DNA of 64,000 nt from RGIG5612 sp050944475 (lineage in GTDB: Bacteria > Bacillota > Clostridia > Lachnospirales > Lachnospiraceae), in contig JBMNRD010000005.1 of the NCBI GenBank assembly GCA_050944475.1, positions 110,693 to 174,692 on the forward strand. Direction: 5' to 3'. Positions 7,799-15,838 of this stretch are shown one piece after another (the stretch's first letter is position 1; every line of letters starts with the position of its first letter). A program made the translations under genes and the position numbers. The notes beneath the pieces were generated by a model. It saw nothing but the letters and a program-made list of their open reading frames with translations, was not told where the DNA came from and searched no databases.

Positions 7799-8920
7799 AT
7801 GTTACTTTCACCTACCATCATTTTCCCGAATCTGGGGATTGAAATCGAAAACCTGCGATCCGGATTCCAAATCGGCAGTTTTAGAATTGCAACGTATGGA
7901 ATTGTGATAGCGGTGGCCGTTATCTTAGCAGTGCTTCTTTGCATGCTCAGAGCAAAAAGAACCAACCAGCGCACGGATGATTACATAGATATTACGATTA
8001 TTACAATATTTACGGCGTTGATCGGCGCGAGGATTTATTATGTAATATTCAGCCTTGACCAGTACAAGGATAACTGGCTTGAAGTGTTTAATATAAGAGG
8101 AGGAGGCCTTGCAATTTACGGCGGAATCATTGCCGGCGTGCTGACCATCTTTTTCGTGTGCAAATATAAGAAGACATCCTTCTTAAGAGCAATGGATACG
8201 ATAGTACCGGGTGCGGTACTTGCTCAGGGAATCGGAAGATGGGGGAATTTTTTCAACATGGAAGCCTACGGCGGTTTCACGGGCTCTCTGTTTGCCATGC
8301 AGATTAAAAAAAGCGTGGCCGGCGGCGTTATTACCGAGGAACTCCTTGAAAAGATGGTTTATGTGGACGGAGAGGCCTATATCCAGGTGCATCCCACTTT
8401 CCTTTATGAATCCGCATGGTGTATTCTGTTATGTATTATCCTTCTTATTTTTACAAGGGTTCAACAGTATAACGGTCAGGTGCTTTTGTGGTATCTTGGC
8501 GGCTATGCGATTGAGAGGGCTTTTGTGGAAGGACTGAGGACAGACCAGTTGAGGATAGGGGAAACAATCGCAGCATCCCAGCTTTTATCGGTTGCCCTTC
8601 TGGCCGGAGCTTTTGTCATACTTCTTATCAACAGAATCCGAATTTGGTCCGGAAGCTGGAAGCCGGATTTTCGTCTGGTCTTGGAGGACGGGGAACCGGG
8701 AACAGTTGAGTTTTATAACCGTCGCAAGGCGGAAAAAAAGAAAAAGGCCGGAAGTGAATGGGAAACTTATACGGTGAGCGGCAAGACAGAAGAGGAGCGT
8801 TCTGCAGAAAGCGGCCTTGAAGAGACTGCCGGGAAGGCAGCCGCAGTGACGGCTGAAGAGACTGCCGAAAAAACGGCTGTAGAAACTGCCGAGAAAGCTG
8901 CAGAAACTGCTAAAGAATGA
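7799..8920 (+). CDS. lgt: prolipoprotein diacylglyceryl transferase Lgt with long acidic tail
   Basis: Lgt moves diacylglyceryl from phosphatidylglycerol to the lipobox cysteine of prelipoproteins in the membrane. The protein (373 aa) has about seven membrane segments, the family signature GRWGNFFNMEAYGG (about residues 146-159, with the catalytic Arg and Asn) and the late GQVLLWYLGGYAIERAFVEGLRTD region. Typical Lgt ends near residue 290; this one carries an extra roughly 80-residue charged tail finishing in Ala/Glu/Thr-rich near-repeats (ETAEKTAVETAEKAAETAKE). The start has a strong AAGGAGG. Its stop overlaps the next ATG by 4 nt (ATGA), coupling it to the glycan genes. Confidence 0.95.
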   Translation: MLLSPTIIFPNLGIEIENLRSGFQIGSFRIATYGIVIAVAVILAVLLCMLRAKRTNQRTDDYIDITIITIFTALIGARIYYVIFSLDQYKDNWLEVFNIRGGGLAIYGGIIAGVLTIFFVCKYKKTSFLRAMDTIVPGAVLAQGIGRWGNFFNMEAYGGFTGSLFAMQIKKSVAGGVITEELLEKMVYVDGEAYIQVHPTFLYESAWCILLCIILLIFTRVQQYNGQVLLWYLGGYAIERAFVEGLRTDQLRIGETIAASQLLSVALLAGAFVILLINRIRIWSGSWKPDFRLVLEDGEPGTVEFYNRRKAEKKKKAGSEWETYTVSGKTEEERSAESGLEETAGKAAAVTAEETAEKTAVETAEKAAETAKE

Positions 8921-10104
8921 GGACACAGGCCTGCCGGATAATAAAAGAGAGATTTCTGGACATCGCATGGGTGTTGTTTGTCGCATCACAATTGATTACA
9001 ATGACGGCATGGTACGCCATGATCGAGTCAGACTTGAAGGTAATTGTTTATAAAGGTGTAAGCGCCGTCTCCTGCATTCTGTGCCTTGCTGTGATTGCCA
9101 TCAAGCTTATATGCCGGGAGTATAAGTTAAAGACATTTATTTGTTACGCAATATTCGGACTTGTGTGCCTTGGCAGCTGGTTTTACAGCCGGGACAATAT
9201 TATTATATGGATGTTTGTCCTGCTTATGGCGGCCTATAATAGTGACAGCCGAAGGATAATCGGCATTTCATCGGTTATTGCGGCAGTTGTGTTGTTTGCG
9301 GTTATTATAGCAAGCCGGCTGAATCTTATTGAGAACATGATTTATCAGGCCGGAGGAAGGATTCGCCACGGCATGGGTTTTGTCTGGGTAACTACCGGAC
9401 CGACTATTTTTTTCTTCCTGATGCTTCAGTATATTTTTCTGAGAAAGAATAAAATGAGGTTGTGCGAATATGCGGCCGGACTGCTGATAAATGTTTATTT
9501 ATATGTCAAAACCGGTACCAGACTGCCTTTCTTTTTGCTTACGGCAGCAATTTTATTCTTTGCGGCGGTGAGTTTATTTAAGAAAAAATGGCGCATTTCC
9601 CGGCGCGCAAAACTGTTTTTCTATCTGATTCCCGTGCTGATTTGCGCGGCCTCAATACTTATATGCGCTTTCTTCAGATGGGAGGATCCTGTCTGGCACA
9701 GGATTAACACATTGCTGAATTCAAGACCTCATTACGGCGCCGCCGCTTTTAGAGAATACGGGGTAAATCTGTTTGGAAGACAAATAGAATGGGTAGGCAA
9801 CTCCATCATCCCTTCGGGCGGAACGTATAATTATGTGGATTGCTCCTATGTCCGCATTCTTCTGAACTTCGGCGCGCTGTTCCTGACGGCGGTGCTTGCG
9901 GTTTATTACAGGCTGCTGTACAGGGCAGTCAGGGCAGAGGACTTTTATTTAGTCTGGATTGCGGTATTTACACTGCTTCACGGTTTTACCGAGCCGACGC
10001 TGTTCGATATGGGCTTCAATGTATTTCCGATGATAGCATTTGCCTCTGTCGGGACCGAACCGGTGGAATACAAAAAAGGATTTCTAAAGGAATTGTTTTC
10101 ATGA
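8917..10104 (+). CDS. polytopic membrane protein, Wzy/O-antigen-polymerase-like
   Basis: This 395-aa protein is made almost entirely of hydrophobic segments, about ten, with a larger loop around residues 250-310 that carries charged and glycine-rich sequence (WEDPVWHRINTLLNSRPHYG). Overall architecture and context resemble Wzy-type polysaccharide polymerases or O-antigen ligases, whose sequences diverge fast. It is followed with ATGA overlap by two GT2 glycosyltransferases, then UDP-galactopyranose mutase. It is inferred to polymerise or ligate the surface glycan built by its neighbours; the sequence alone would not prove this. Confidence 0.65.
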   Translation: MRTQACRIIKERFLDIAWVLFVASQLITMTAWYAMIESDLKVIVYKGVSAVSCILCLAVIAIKLICREYKLKTFICYAIFGLVCLGSWFYSRDNIIIWMFVLLMAAYNSDSRRIIGISSVIAAVVLFAVIIASRLNLIENMIYQAGGRIRHGMGFVWVTTGPTIFFFLMLQYIFLRKNKMRLCEYAAGLLINVYLYVKTGTRLPFFLLTAAILFFAAVSLFKKKWRISRRAKLFFYLIPVLICAASILICAFFRWEDPVWHRINTLLNSRPHYGAAAFREYGVNLFGRQIEWVGNSIIPSGGTYNYVDCSYVRILLNFGALFLTAVLAVYYRLLYRAVRAEDFYLVWIAVFTLLHGFTEPTLFDMGFNVFPMIAFASVGTEPVEYKKGFLKELFS

Positions 10105-11162
10105 GTATAAAAGTGTCAATTATCATGCCCTCACTGAACGTGGGAAAATACATCAGGGAATGCATGGACAGTGTTTTGGGGCAGAGCCTTCGGGAGACGG
10201 AAATAATCTGTGTGGATGCGGGCTCTACCGACGGAACCAGGCAGATTTTAGGGGAATATGCCCTTTGCGATGACAGGATAAAAATAATTGACTCTCCCGT
10301 AAAAAGTTACGGTTATCAGATGAATCTCGGCTTAAATTCGGCGCAGGGAGAATATATAGGAATAATCGAAACGGACGACTATGCCGAGCCGGACATGTTT
10401 GAAAAACTTTATGCTGCAGCCACGGAAAAAAAACTCGACGTGGTTAAATCGGATTTTTATTTTTATTACTCTGAAGAAGGAAAAAATATTTTATTCGGAA
10501 TTCCCCGGGACATAATAAAGAAAGGGGCTTTCAATCCGTTGAAAGATTTCAGCTCTCCGATTAAGCAGTCCGATTTTTTTAATATCAAGCCTTCAATTTG
10601 GTCGGCAATATACAGAAAGGATTTCCTTGCGGAGAATCAAATTAAATTCAACGAAACTGCCGGTGCGTCCTATCAGGACTCCGGTTTCAATTTCAAAGTC
10701 TGGGCGTGCGCCGAAAGGGTGATGTGCATACGGGATGCTTTCCTGCATTATCGTCAGGACAATGAGCAATCCTCCGTAAACTCACCGTCGAAAGTGTTTT
10801 GCGTTTGTGATGAGTACAGGGAAATGGCGGCTTTCATAAAGGAGCGCTTTAGCGGGGATGCACAAAGAACGGGAATGTTGAATGCCCTAATGATTCGCCT
10901 GAAGTACGACAGTTATCTGTGGAATTATGACAGACTGGCTCCGCCGCTTAACGAACAGTTTATTAATGAGGTCGTGCCCGAGCTGAAAGACGATCTTGAA
11001 AGCGGACGGGCAAACAAGGAGTATTTTCCCGGATATAAGTGGAATAAATTCGTTCTGTGGACTCAGGACGCGCAGGCGTTTAAAGTTGAGCTTGCAAGAA
11101 TCAGGGGAAGGAGCCTGGCCCGCAGGGTTCTGGATAAGCTTAAGAGGCTGTTTGAAAAATGA
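10101..11162 (+). CDS. glycosyltransferase family 2
   Basis: This 353-aa GT-A fold enzyme starts with VSIIMPSLNVGKYIRECMDSVLGQS and has the sugar-nucleotide-binding VDAGSTDGT and the DxD-type IETDDYAEPD (about residues 90-99). It would transfer a sugar from a nucleotide donor to a lipid-linked or growing glycan at the inner membrane face. The ATG at 10101 overlaps the previous stop (ATGA); the frame is open further upstream, but that part runs within the preceding gene and is not used. The C-terminal 150 residues are an acceptor-specific region seen in teichoic or capsule GT2 enzymes. The donor sugar cannot be told. Confidence 0.9.
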   Translation: MSIKVSIIMPSLNVGKYIRECMDSVLGQSLRETEIICVDAGSTDGTRQILGEYALCDDRIKIIDSPVKSYGYQMNLGLNSAQGEYIGIIETDDYAEPDMFEKLYAAATEKKLDVVKSDFYFYYSEEGKNILFGIPRDIIKKGAFNPLKDFSSPIKQSDFFNIKPSIWSAIYRKDFLAENQIKFNETAGASYQDSGFNFKVWACAERVMCIRDAFLHYRQDNEQSSVNSPSKVFCVCDEYREMAAFIKERFSGDAQRTGMLNALMIRLKYDSYLWNYDRLAPPLNEQFINEVVPELKDDLESGRANKEYFPGYKWNKFVLWTQDAQAFKVELARIRGRSLARRVLDKLKRLFEK

Positions 11163-12121
11163 AGGATATAAGAATTTCAGTTATCATACCCGTCTATAAT
11201 ATTCAGGAATACCTGCCGATGTGCCTCGACTCCTGCCAAAGGCAGTCATATGATAATGTGGAATTTATTTGTGTCAATGACGGAAGCACGGACTCCTCTC
11301 CGAAAATAGCCGGCCGATATGCTGCGCAAAACGGGCGCTTTAAAGTGATTCATAAAGAGAACGGCGGCCTGTCATCCGCAAGGAATGCGGGACTTGAGGC
11401 GGCTACGGGAAATTGGGTAATGTTCCTTGACGGGGACGACTGCCTGAAAGACGGAGCTGTTGAAACTCTTGCGAAGGTCATAGAAGACAGCCGCGGAGCG
11501 GAGATTATAATTTTTTCCGCGGACACATTTCCGTCATCCATAGATGAGGAAAAATGGTTTAAAAAGACGTTGCAGTTTGAGAGTGTTTTTTATGACAGCT
11601 TCAGTCCGAAGGTGTTGTTTGAAGAGAGGGGAGCGATGCCCTTTGTGTGGCGCCATGCGTACTGCGCCGCCCTCCTGGCAAGATCAGGGGTTCGTTTCGA
11701 CGAGGGTGTGAGGTATGGGGAGGATGTGATATTTCCCATGAGCATTTTCCCGCAGGCGGAAGGCTTTGCGTTTACGGATAAATGTCTTTACAACTATAGA
11801 CTGAACAGGGAGGGTTCTCTGACCGGGAATATTTTTGCCGATGCGGACAGGGTAGTATGGAATCATATAGAGACGATAAGGCATGTGGCGGATTTCTGGC
11901 AAGAGAAGGGCTGGATAAATAAGTATGGAGAGCATTTCCTTTTTTGGACAATGAAGTTTGTCATATTGAAAATTCGAAAGCTTAAGGGCGCGCAAAGAAA
12001 GGCGAGGACTAAGGAGTTTTTTGACGATATTATTTTCGGTTATGGACTTGAAAAGTACAGAAGGAAGTTGAACCTTACAGGCATGGCCATGTGGCTGTGC
12101 CTTGTAATAATGAAAGGATAA
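11159..12121 (+). CDS. glycosyltransferase family 2
   Basis: This 320-aa GT2 enzyme has ISVIIPVYNIQEYLPMCLDS at the start, VNDGSTDSSP, ENGGLSSARNAGLEAATG and the catalytic-site FLDGDDCL (about residues 94-101). This is the WcaA/CPS14-like subgroup, common in capsule and cell-wall glycan operons. It overlaps the previous gene by 4 nt (ATGA) and lies 6 bp before glf. The presence of glf suggests that one of the two transferases adds galactofuranose; which one is not determined. Confidence 0.9.
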   Translation: MKDIRISVIIPVYNIQEYLPMCLDSCQRQSYDNVEFICVNDGSTDSSPKIAGRYAAQNGRFKVIHKENGGLSSARNAGLEAATGNWVMFLDGDDCLKDGAVETLAKVIEDSRGAEIIIFSADTFPSSIDEEKWFKKTLQFESVFYDSFSPKVLFEERGAMPFVWRHAYCAALLARSGVRFDEGVRYGEDVIFPMSIFPQAEGFAFTDKCLYNYRLNREGSLTGNIFADADRVVWNHIETIRHVADFWQEKGWINKYGEHFLFWTMKFVILKIRKLKGAQRKARTKEFFDDIIFGYGLEKYRRKLNLTGMAMWLCLVIMKG

Positions 12122-12127
12122 GCCAAT

Positions 12128-13240
12128 ATGTATGATTATCTGATTGTGGGGGCCGGACTTTACGGAGCGGTCTGCGCAAGACAGTTGACCGATGCAGGCA
12201 AGAGTTGTCTCATAGTTGAAAAAAGAAACCACATCGGGGGAAATGTCTATACTGAGAGAGTTGCCGGGATAAATGTTCATGTATACGGAGCACATATTTT
12301 TCACACCAATGATACCCGGGTGTGGGAGTACGTCAACAGGTTTGCCGACTTTAACAGATATACCAACAGTCCGGTGGCCAATTACAAGGGGGAAATATAC
12401 AACCTGCCCTTCAATATGAATACTTTCAACAGAATGTGGGGTGTTGTCACGCCCGAGCAGGCCGGGGAAAAGATTGCCGCACAGGTTGCGGAGGCCGGAA
12501 TCATCCGTCCGAAAAACCTTGAGGAGCAGGCAATAAGTTTAGTGGGCCGGGATATCTATGAGAAACTGATAAAGGGTTATACCATGAAACAATGGGGCCG
12601 TCCGTGCAGTGAGCTCCCCGCCTTTATAATACAAAGGCTTCCGGTAAGATTTACATATGACAACAACTATTATGATGCACGCTATCAAGGTATTCCGATA
12701 GGCGGATATACCGATATGGTCAGGAACATAATAGGAGATGTGGAGGTAAGGACGGGAACGGATTATCTCCAAAATAAAGAAGAGCTTGATAAAACAGCCC
12801 GCCGCGTTATATTCACCGGTCCGATTGACGAATATTATGATTACAGGTTCGGTCATTTGCAATACAGGACGGTATCATTCGAGACGGAGTTGCTGAGCGA
12901 AGCGAATTTTCAGGGGAATGCCGTTGTGAATTATACGGACGGGGATACTCCGTTTACCAGGATTATTGAGCATAAATGGTTTGAATTCGGCAGGGATTCG
13001 GAAGGCAAAGAGCTTCCCTCAACGGTAATCAGCCGGGAGTACAGCACCGAATGGAAGCCCGGGGACGAGCCGTACTATCCGGTAAATGATGAGGTAAATA
13101 ATGCGCTGTATGAAAAGTACAGCAAGCTGGCCGCTGGGGAGGATAATGTTTTCTTCGGAGGCAGGCTGGGAGAGTATAAATACTATGACATGGACTGTGT
13201 GATTGGAAAGGCGTTGACTTTTTGTTCAAATATGATATAA
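12128..13240 (+). CDS. glf: UDP-galactopyranose mutase
   Basis: This 370-aa flavoenzyme converts UDP-galactopyranose to UDP-galactofuranose. It has the FAD-binding VGAGLYGAVCARQL (residues 7-20), EKRNHIGGNVYTE, the substrate-region VHVYGAHIFHTND, and the late GGRLGEYKYYDMD segment close to the FAD. Length is normal. It belongs to the glycan operon and provides the Galf donor for the neighbouring transferases. The promoter of the next gene is embedded in its last codons (13214-13241). Confidence 0.96.
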   Translation: MYDYLIVGAGLYGAVCARQLTDAGKSCLIVEKRNHIGGNVYTERVAGINVHVYGAHIFHTNDTRVWEYVNRFADFNRYTNSPVANYKGEIYNLPFNMNTFNRMWGVVTPEQAGEKIAAQVAEAGIIRPKNLEEQAISLVGRDIYEKLIKGYTMKQWGRPCSELPAFIIQRLPVRFTYDNNYYDARYQGIPIGGYTDMVRNIIGDVEVRTGTDYLQNKEELDKTARRVIFTGPIDEYYDYRFGHLQYRTVSFETELLSEANFQGNAVVNYTDGDTPFTRIIEHKWFEFGRDSEGKELPSTVISREYSTEWKPGDEPYYPVNDEVNNALYEKYSKLAAGEDNVFFGGRLGEYKYYDMDCVIGKALTFCSNMI

Positions 13241-13261
13241 TGCTTCCATTAATTTGAACAA
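13214..13261 (+). promoter_or_regulatory. promoter and inverted-repeat operator of the wHTH-cytidylyltransferase-kinase gene
   Basis: TTGACT (13214-13219), 16-bp spacer, TATAAT (13236-13241) forms a strong sigma-A promoter overlapping the end of glf. A perfect 10-bp inverted repeat, TTGTTCAAAT (13222-13231) and ATTTGAACAA (13252-13261), flanks the -10 box with arm centres 30 bp apart (about three helical turns). One arm lies in the spacer and the other just after the expected start point. The following gene product begins with a winged-helix domain, so autoregulation is a natural inference. Confidence 0.72.
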
Positions 13262-13271
13262 GAGGAGACCA

Positions 13272-15050
13272 ATGCTATCAATTACAGAGTTTAACATTCT
13301 TAATTATTTAAGGCAGAACACTTACGAAAACCAAAGGAAACTTGCAGATTATCTCGGAGTTTCCCTTGGCAAGTGTAATTATAATCTCAGGGCTCTTATT
13401 CAAGAGGGACTTGTTTCAACAGATTACAATTTAACAGAGGCAGGGCAAAAGGCGCTTGCGCCGCACAGGGTGGAAAATGCCGTTATCATGGCGGCCGGCA
13501 TGTCCCAGAGATTTGCGCCCCTTTCCTATGAGAGGCCGAAAGGGCTGCTTGTTGTGAAGGGAGAGGTGCTTATTGAGCGGCAAATAGAGCAACTTAAGGA
13601 AGCCGGAATAAATGACATCACCCTGGTGGTGGGTTATATGAAGGAACAATTCTTCTATTTGCATGAAAAGTATGATGTGGATATTGTGGTAAATGAAGAC
13701 TATTACCGCTATAACAACACCTCCACGCTGATTCTTGTGACAGAGCGTCTTGGCAACACTTATATTTGCTCCTCTGACAATTATTTTGTTGACAATCCTT
13801 TTGAACAGTATGTTTATGATGCATATTATTCGGCCGTATTTTTTCCGGGTGAGGCACAGGACGGCGAGTTCGGTCTGATTACGGATACGAAGGATATAAT
13901 AACAGGCATATGCCATGAGCCGGTGGACATGTGGTGCATGCTGGGACATGTATATTTTGACAAAGCTTTTTCCGCCGCATTTTCCAAAATCCTTAAGGCG
14001 GAGTATGAGGAACCTTCCACAAGGTCTCTGCTGTGGGAATCTGTTTATGAAAAACACTTGGACAAACTGAAGATGCGAATCCGTCGTTACGATAATGACA
14101 AGATGTTTGAATTTGATTCCGTAAAAGAACTGAGGCAGTTTGACGAGAGGTATCTTGACAGCAACAGCTCCCGGATTTTCAAAAACATCTGCCGGATACT
14201 TGATTGCGAGGAGGATGACATCTGCAATATTGAGGTTTTGAAGAAGGGCCTTACAAATCTTTCCTTTGCCTTTGACGTGTTTGGAAAACGATATGTTTAC
14301 CGTCATCCCGGCCTCGGAACCGAAAAGATTATAAACCGACAAAGCGAGGCCTTCTCGGAAGAGGTCGCAAGCCGGCTGGGGCTTGACAGTACGCTGATTT
14401 ACATTGATAAGCATGAGGGTTGGAAAATATCCCACTATATCGAAAATGCCGGAATACTTGACTATCATAACCCCGCTCAGGTTGAGCAGGCCATAGGCCT
14501 TATGAGAAAGCTGCATGATGCAAAAGTAAAGTCGGATTTTGACTTTGATTTTTGGCAGGGAACCTTGGACCTCATCGACAAGACAAAGGAATCCCACAAG
14601 GATTTCGAGGATTTTGACACTCTCAGGGCGCAGATAGAACTATTGTATGAAAAGACGCAAAAGGACAATGTGCCCTGGGTATTATGTCATTGCGACTGTT
14701 ACGAGCCAAATTTTCTGATTGACGAGGAAGGGAATATGACCCTGATTGACTGGGAATATTCGGGAAATGACGATCCGTCCAGTGATATGGGCACATTTAT
14801 ATGTTGCTCGGACTATACCTATGAAGAGGCGCTTTGGGTACTGGAACTTTATCATGGCGGAAAGCCCGACAGAAAACAGTTGCGCCATGACCTTGCGTAC
14901 ATAGCCATAGCTTCCTACCACTGGTATATATGGGCGATATATCAGGAATCGCTTGGAAACGCCGTTGGGGAATTTCTCTTTATCTGGTATAAATATGCGA
15001 AAGAATATATGAAGCATGCGATGGACATGTATGAAGAGGATGAAATATGA
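13272..15050 (+). CDS. wHTH - LicC-like cytidylyltransferase - LicA-like choline kinase fusion
   Basis: This 592-aa three-part protein has a winged helix at residues 1-62 (LSITEFNILNYL, KLADYLGVSLGKCNYNLRAL, GLVSTDYNLTEAGQKAL). Residues about 69-300 form a nucleotidyltransferase with VIMAAGMSQRFAPLSYERPKGLL and the substrate pocket VNEDYYRYNNTSTL, as in LicC and related phosphocholine or phosphonate cytidylyltransferases. Residues about 310-592 form a choline/ethanolamine kinase with the Brenner motif HCDCYEPNF (H473, D475) and IDWEY (D493). It probably phosphorylates choline or an analogue and activates it with CTP for decorating the surface glycan. The ATG at 13272 is chosen for the AGAGGAG just upstream; a TTG 18 bp earlier is open but lies inside the operator. 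Confidence 0.88.
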   Translation: MLSITEFNILNYLRQNTYENQRKLADYLGVSLGKCNYNLRALIQEGLVSTDYNLTEAGQKALAPHRVENAVIMAAGMSQRFAPLSYERPKGLLVVKGEVLIERQIEQLKEAGINDITLVVGYMKEQFFYLHEKYDVDIVVNEDYYRYNNTSTLILVTERLGNTYICSSDNYFVDNPFEQYVYDAYYSAVFFPGEAQDGEFGLITDTKDIITGICHEPVDMWCMLGHVYFDKAFSAAFSKILKAEYEEPSTRSLLWESVYEKHLDKLKMRIRRYDNDKMFEFDSVKELRQFDERYLDSNSSRIFKNICRILDCEEDDICNIEVLKKGLTNLSFAFDVFGKRYVYRHPGLGTEKIINRQSEAFSEEVASRLGLDSTLIYIDKHEGWKISHYIENAGILDYHNPAQVEQAIGLMRKLHDAKVKSDFDFDFWQGTLDLIDKTKESHKDFEDFDTLRAQIELLYEKTQKDNVPWVLCHCDCYEPNFLIDEEGNMTLIDWEYSGNDDPSSDMGTFICCSDYTYEEALWVLELYHGGKPDRKQLRHDLAYIAIASYHWYIWAIYQESLGNAVGEFLFIWYKYAKEYMKHAMDMYEEDEI

Positions 15051-15109
15051 AATCCGATGATATGGGGCAGAAAATAGAGATAGCAGCCGTCCGATTTCTT
15101 GATGTGTAG
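15047..15109 (+). pseudogene. 5' stub of the next glycan-operon gene, truncated
   Basis: An ATG overlaps the stop of the preceding gene (ATGA, the coupling seen throughout this operon) and opens 20 codons (MKSDDMGQKIEIAAVRFLDV) before a TAG. GAAGAGGATG precedes it as a ribosome site. Directly after it the base composition turns AT-rich and gene direction changes. The simplest reading is the 5' remnant of a further operon gene whose remainder was lost when foreign DNA entered here. Twenty residues are too few to name a family. Confidence 0.55.
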
Positions 15110-15187
15110 TAGTACTGTTTTCGTGATTGAATAAGGCTAAAGCTTTTGGATAGTTCTTGAAGATTTTTCTTTTTGTTTCACTTTCTT

Positions 15188-15562
15188 TTATTTTTTTAAT
15201 TTCTGATTCTTCAAAGATGTCAAAATTGTAAAATCATTTTTGGCTTTTGCGTCTAGTTGGGCAAATTCTTCTTTGAGTTTATTTTTTTCGACTTTGACAT
15301 CTTTCATTTGGTTGAATTGGAAAAGTCCTATATTGCGTAATTCAGCCTTTTTCAGCATCTCTTGTTTCTTGTTGTCAACTTTAATTTTTGCCTTTTCATA
15401 GTTTTCGTTACAGCTTTTGATTCTAATATCTAATTTTTTGTTTTCCTTCTCTATTTTTTTCCATTCGTCAACAACTCTGTATTGTTGTTCTAAATTCTTA
15501 TCAATTCTTTTTAAAATGTCTTCCGGGTTTTCTGGAGACTTGTTGGATGTCTTCTTATGCAT
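15188..15562 (-). CDS. small lysine/glutamate-rich coiled-coil protein of unknown function
   Basis: This 124-aa, highly charged protein is almost entirely helix-forming (DILKRIDKNLEQQYRVVDEW, then KKIEKENKKLDIRIKSCNENY), with heptad-like spacing that predicts a long coiled coil. It has no membrane segment or enzyme motif. The ATG is supported by AGGGAG eight bases upstream, and a promoter TTGATT-N16-TATAAA can be read on the minus strand overlapping the 15631-15652 palindrome. It is AT-rich and divergent from the helicase operon, so it belongs to the acquired block and may be a regulator, antitoxin-like or structural partner. No family is recognised. Confidence 0.6.
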   Translation of the reverse strand: MHKKTSNKSPENPEDILKRIDKNLEQQYRVVDEWKKIEKENKKLDIRIKSCNENYEKAKIKVDNKKQEMLKKAELRNIGLFQFNQMKDVKVEKNKLKEEFAQLDAKAKNDFTILTSLKNQKLKK

Positions 15563-15630
15563 GAAGATAGCTCCCTTTCATTATAATGCTCTGAGGCCCA
15601 AAATTGTCTATTTATACAGTTGTGTGTTTC

Positions 15631-15652
15631 GAAATCAACATATGTCGATTTC
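15631..15652. promoter_or_regulatory. 22-bp near-perfect palindrome between divergent genes
   Basis: GAAATC-N10-GATTTC extends to a 22-bp palindrome with one mismatched pair (GAAATC, AACATATGTC, GATTTC). It covers the TTGATT -35 element of the minus-strand coiled-coil gene and lies about 140 bp upstream of the helicase-operon promoter. Such a dyad between divergent units is typical of a dimeric repressor site. The regulator is not identified. Confidence 0.6.
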
Positions 15653-15787
15653 CTCTGCATTTTTTGTAAAAACTGAAAAAATTATTTTATAATCAGATTA
15701 TTAAATTTTATCTTTTGTAAATTTTGACTTGTGGCATATGTATTGCCAGTTTGTTTGAAAATTGAGGCATCTCGGAATATGTAATTA

Positions 15788-15796
15788 TGCTATAAT
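15788..15796 (+). promoter_or_regulatory. extended -10 promoter of the helicase operon
   Basis: TGCTATAAT is a perfect extended -10 element (TGnTATAAT) 42 bp upstream of the first operon codon at 15839. No good -35 lies at 17 bp, as is common for extended -10 promoters; TTGAGG at 15762-15767 is too far away. It is the best candidate for the start of the transcript that carries the whole 15839-25972 operon. Confidence 0.6.
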
Positions 15797-15838
15797 ATAT
15801 TTTAAATCAATACAAATCATCGATAGAAGAACATTACT

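Noticed and set aside
9840..10100. Extended N-terminus of the first GT2 enzyme overlapping the Wzy-like gene
   Set aside because: GT2 homology begins directly at the ATG at 10101, which overlaps the previous stop as elsewhere in this operon.
13431..14597. A 388-codon open frame on the minus strand opposite the wHTH-cytidylyltransferase-kinase gene
   Set aside because: The plus strand encodes a protein with clear motifs throughout; the antisense frame has no family signature and follows from codon bias.
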